From an uncultured Lachnospiraceae bacterium (GTDB lineage Bacteria > Bacillota > Clostridia > Lachnospirales > Lachnospiraceae), in contig CAMOVS010000063.1 in NCBI GenBank assembly GCA_946627575.1, positions 1 to 6,910 on the forward strand: DNA of 6,910 nucleotides. Reading direction: 5' to 3'. Positions 6,868 to 6,910 of the stretch are shown piece after piece (the first letter of the stretch is position 1; every line of letters starts with the position of its first letter). The notes below the pieces were generated by a model. It was not told the origin of the DNA and made no database searches. It worked only from the letters and a program-made list of their open reading frames with translations. Both the position numbers and the translations under genes were made by a program.

Positions 6868-6910
6868 CTAAAACATCTATACCGGTGCTTGCCGGATCCA
6901 CATAAGTGTA
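6866..6910 (+). repeat. Structured intergenic repeat, copy 2 (after the NRPS gene, cut by window end)
   Basis: This is a diverged copy of 3681-3727 and begins within the NRPS stop codon. It can form the same fold: ACA 6873-6875 with UGU 6907-6909, U6876 bulged, CU 6877-6878 with AG 6905-6906, AU 6879-6880 with AU 6902-6903 (A6904 extra), and an inner CCGG 6882-6885 with CCGG 6892-6895 hairpin. The C3693-G3722 pair of copy 1 becomes U6878-A6905 here, a compensatory change. The C-G pair closing the inner loop becomes U-G. The window stops exactly where the long hairpin would begin, so whether it follows is unknown. Confidence 0.62.

Overview
The window looks like part of an accessory cell-surface or secondary-metabolite gene cluster from a Gram-positive anaerobe of the Clostridia/Lachnospiraceae type. 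This taxonomic guess rests on an AGGAGG ribosome binding site, an AT-rich sigma-A-type promoter, moderate GC content, short intergenic gaps and the style of the protein families. No phylogenetic marker gene is present, so it is inference.

Layout, with all four genes on the + strand. Positions 1-121 hold an inverted repeat, a strong promoter (TTGACC, 17 bp, TATAAT) and a Shine-Dalgarno site. Gene 1 (122-1000) is a YdjC/ChbG-family carbohydrate deacetylase. Gene 2 (1022-1975) is a GtrB/DPM1-like family 2 glycosyltransferase with two C-terminal membrane helices, of the type that charges polyprenyl phosphate with a sugar. Gene 3 (1972-3669) overlaps gene 2 by four bases. It is a large multi-pass membrane protein resembling DUF6056/GtrII-like GT-C glycosyltransferases. 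A 141-base gap follows, filled by a structured element. Gene 4 (3811-6867) is a one-module nonribosomal peptide synthetase with the order adenylation, carrier, condensation.

The most striking non-coding signal is a repeated, apparently structured RNA-like element. One copy (3681-3727) lies just before the NRPS gene. A second, diverged copy (6866-6910) starts inside the NRPS stop codon and runs to the window edge. The copies share a bulged outer stem and an inner CCGG hairpin, with at least one compensatory base-pair change. In the first copy, the 3' side of the outer stem can instead join a long 15-bp hairpin (3723-3779). That gives two mutually exclusive folds directly upstream of the NRPS start. 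I do not recognise the element as a known riboswitch or ribozyme.

Working model (inference): genes 2 and 3 make and use a lipid-linked sugar at the membrane, gene 1 removes an acetyl group (possibly exposing a sugar amine), and gene 4 activates an amino or related acid whose condensation domain could pass it to an amine. That amine could be on a downstream NRPS partner or on the deacetylated glycan.
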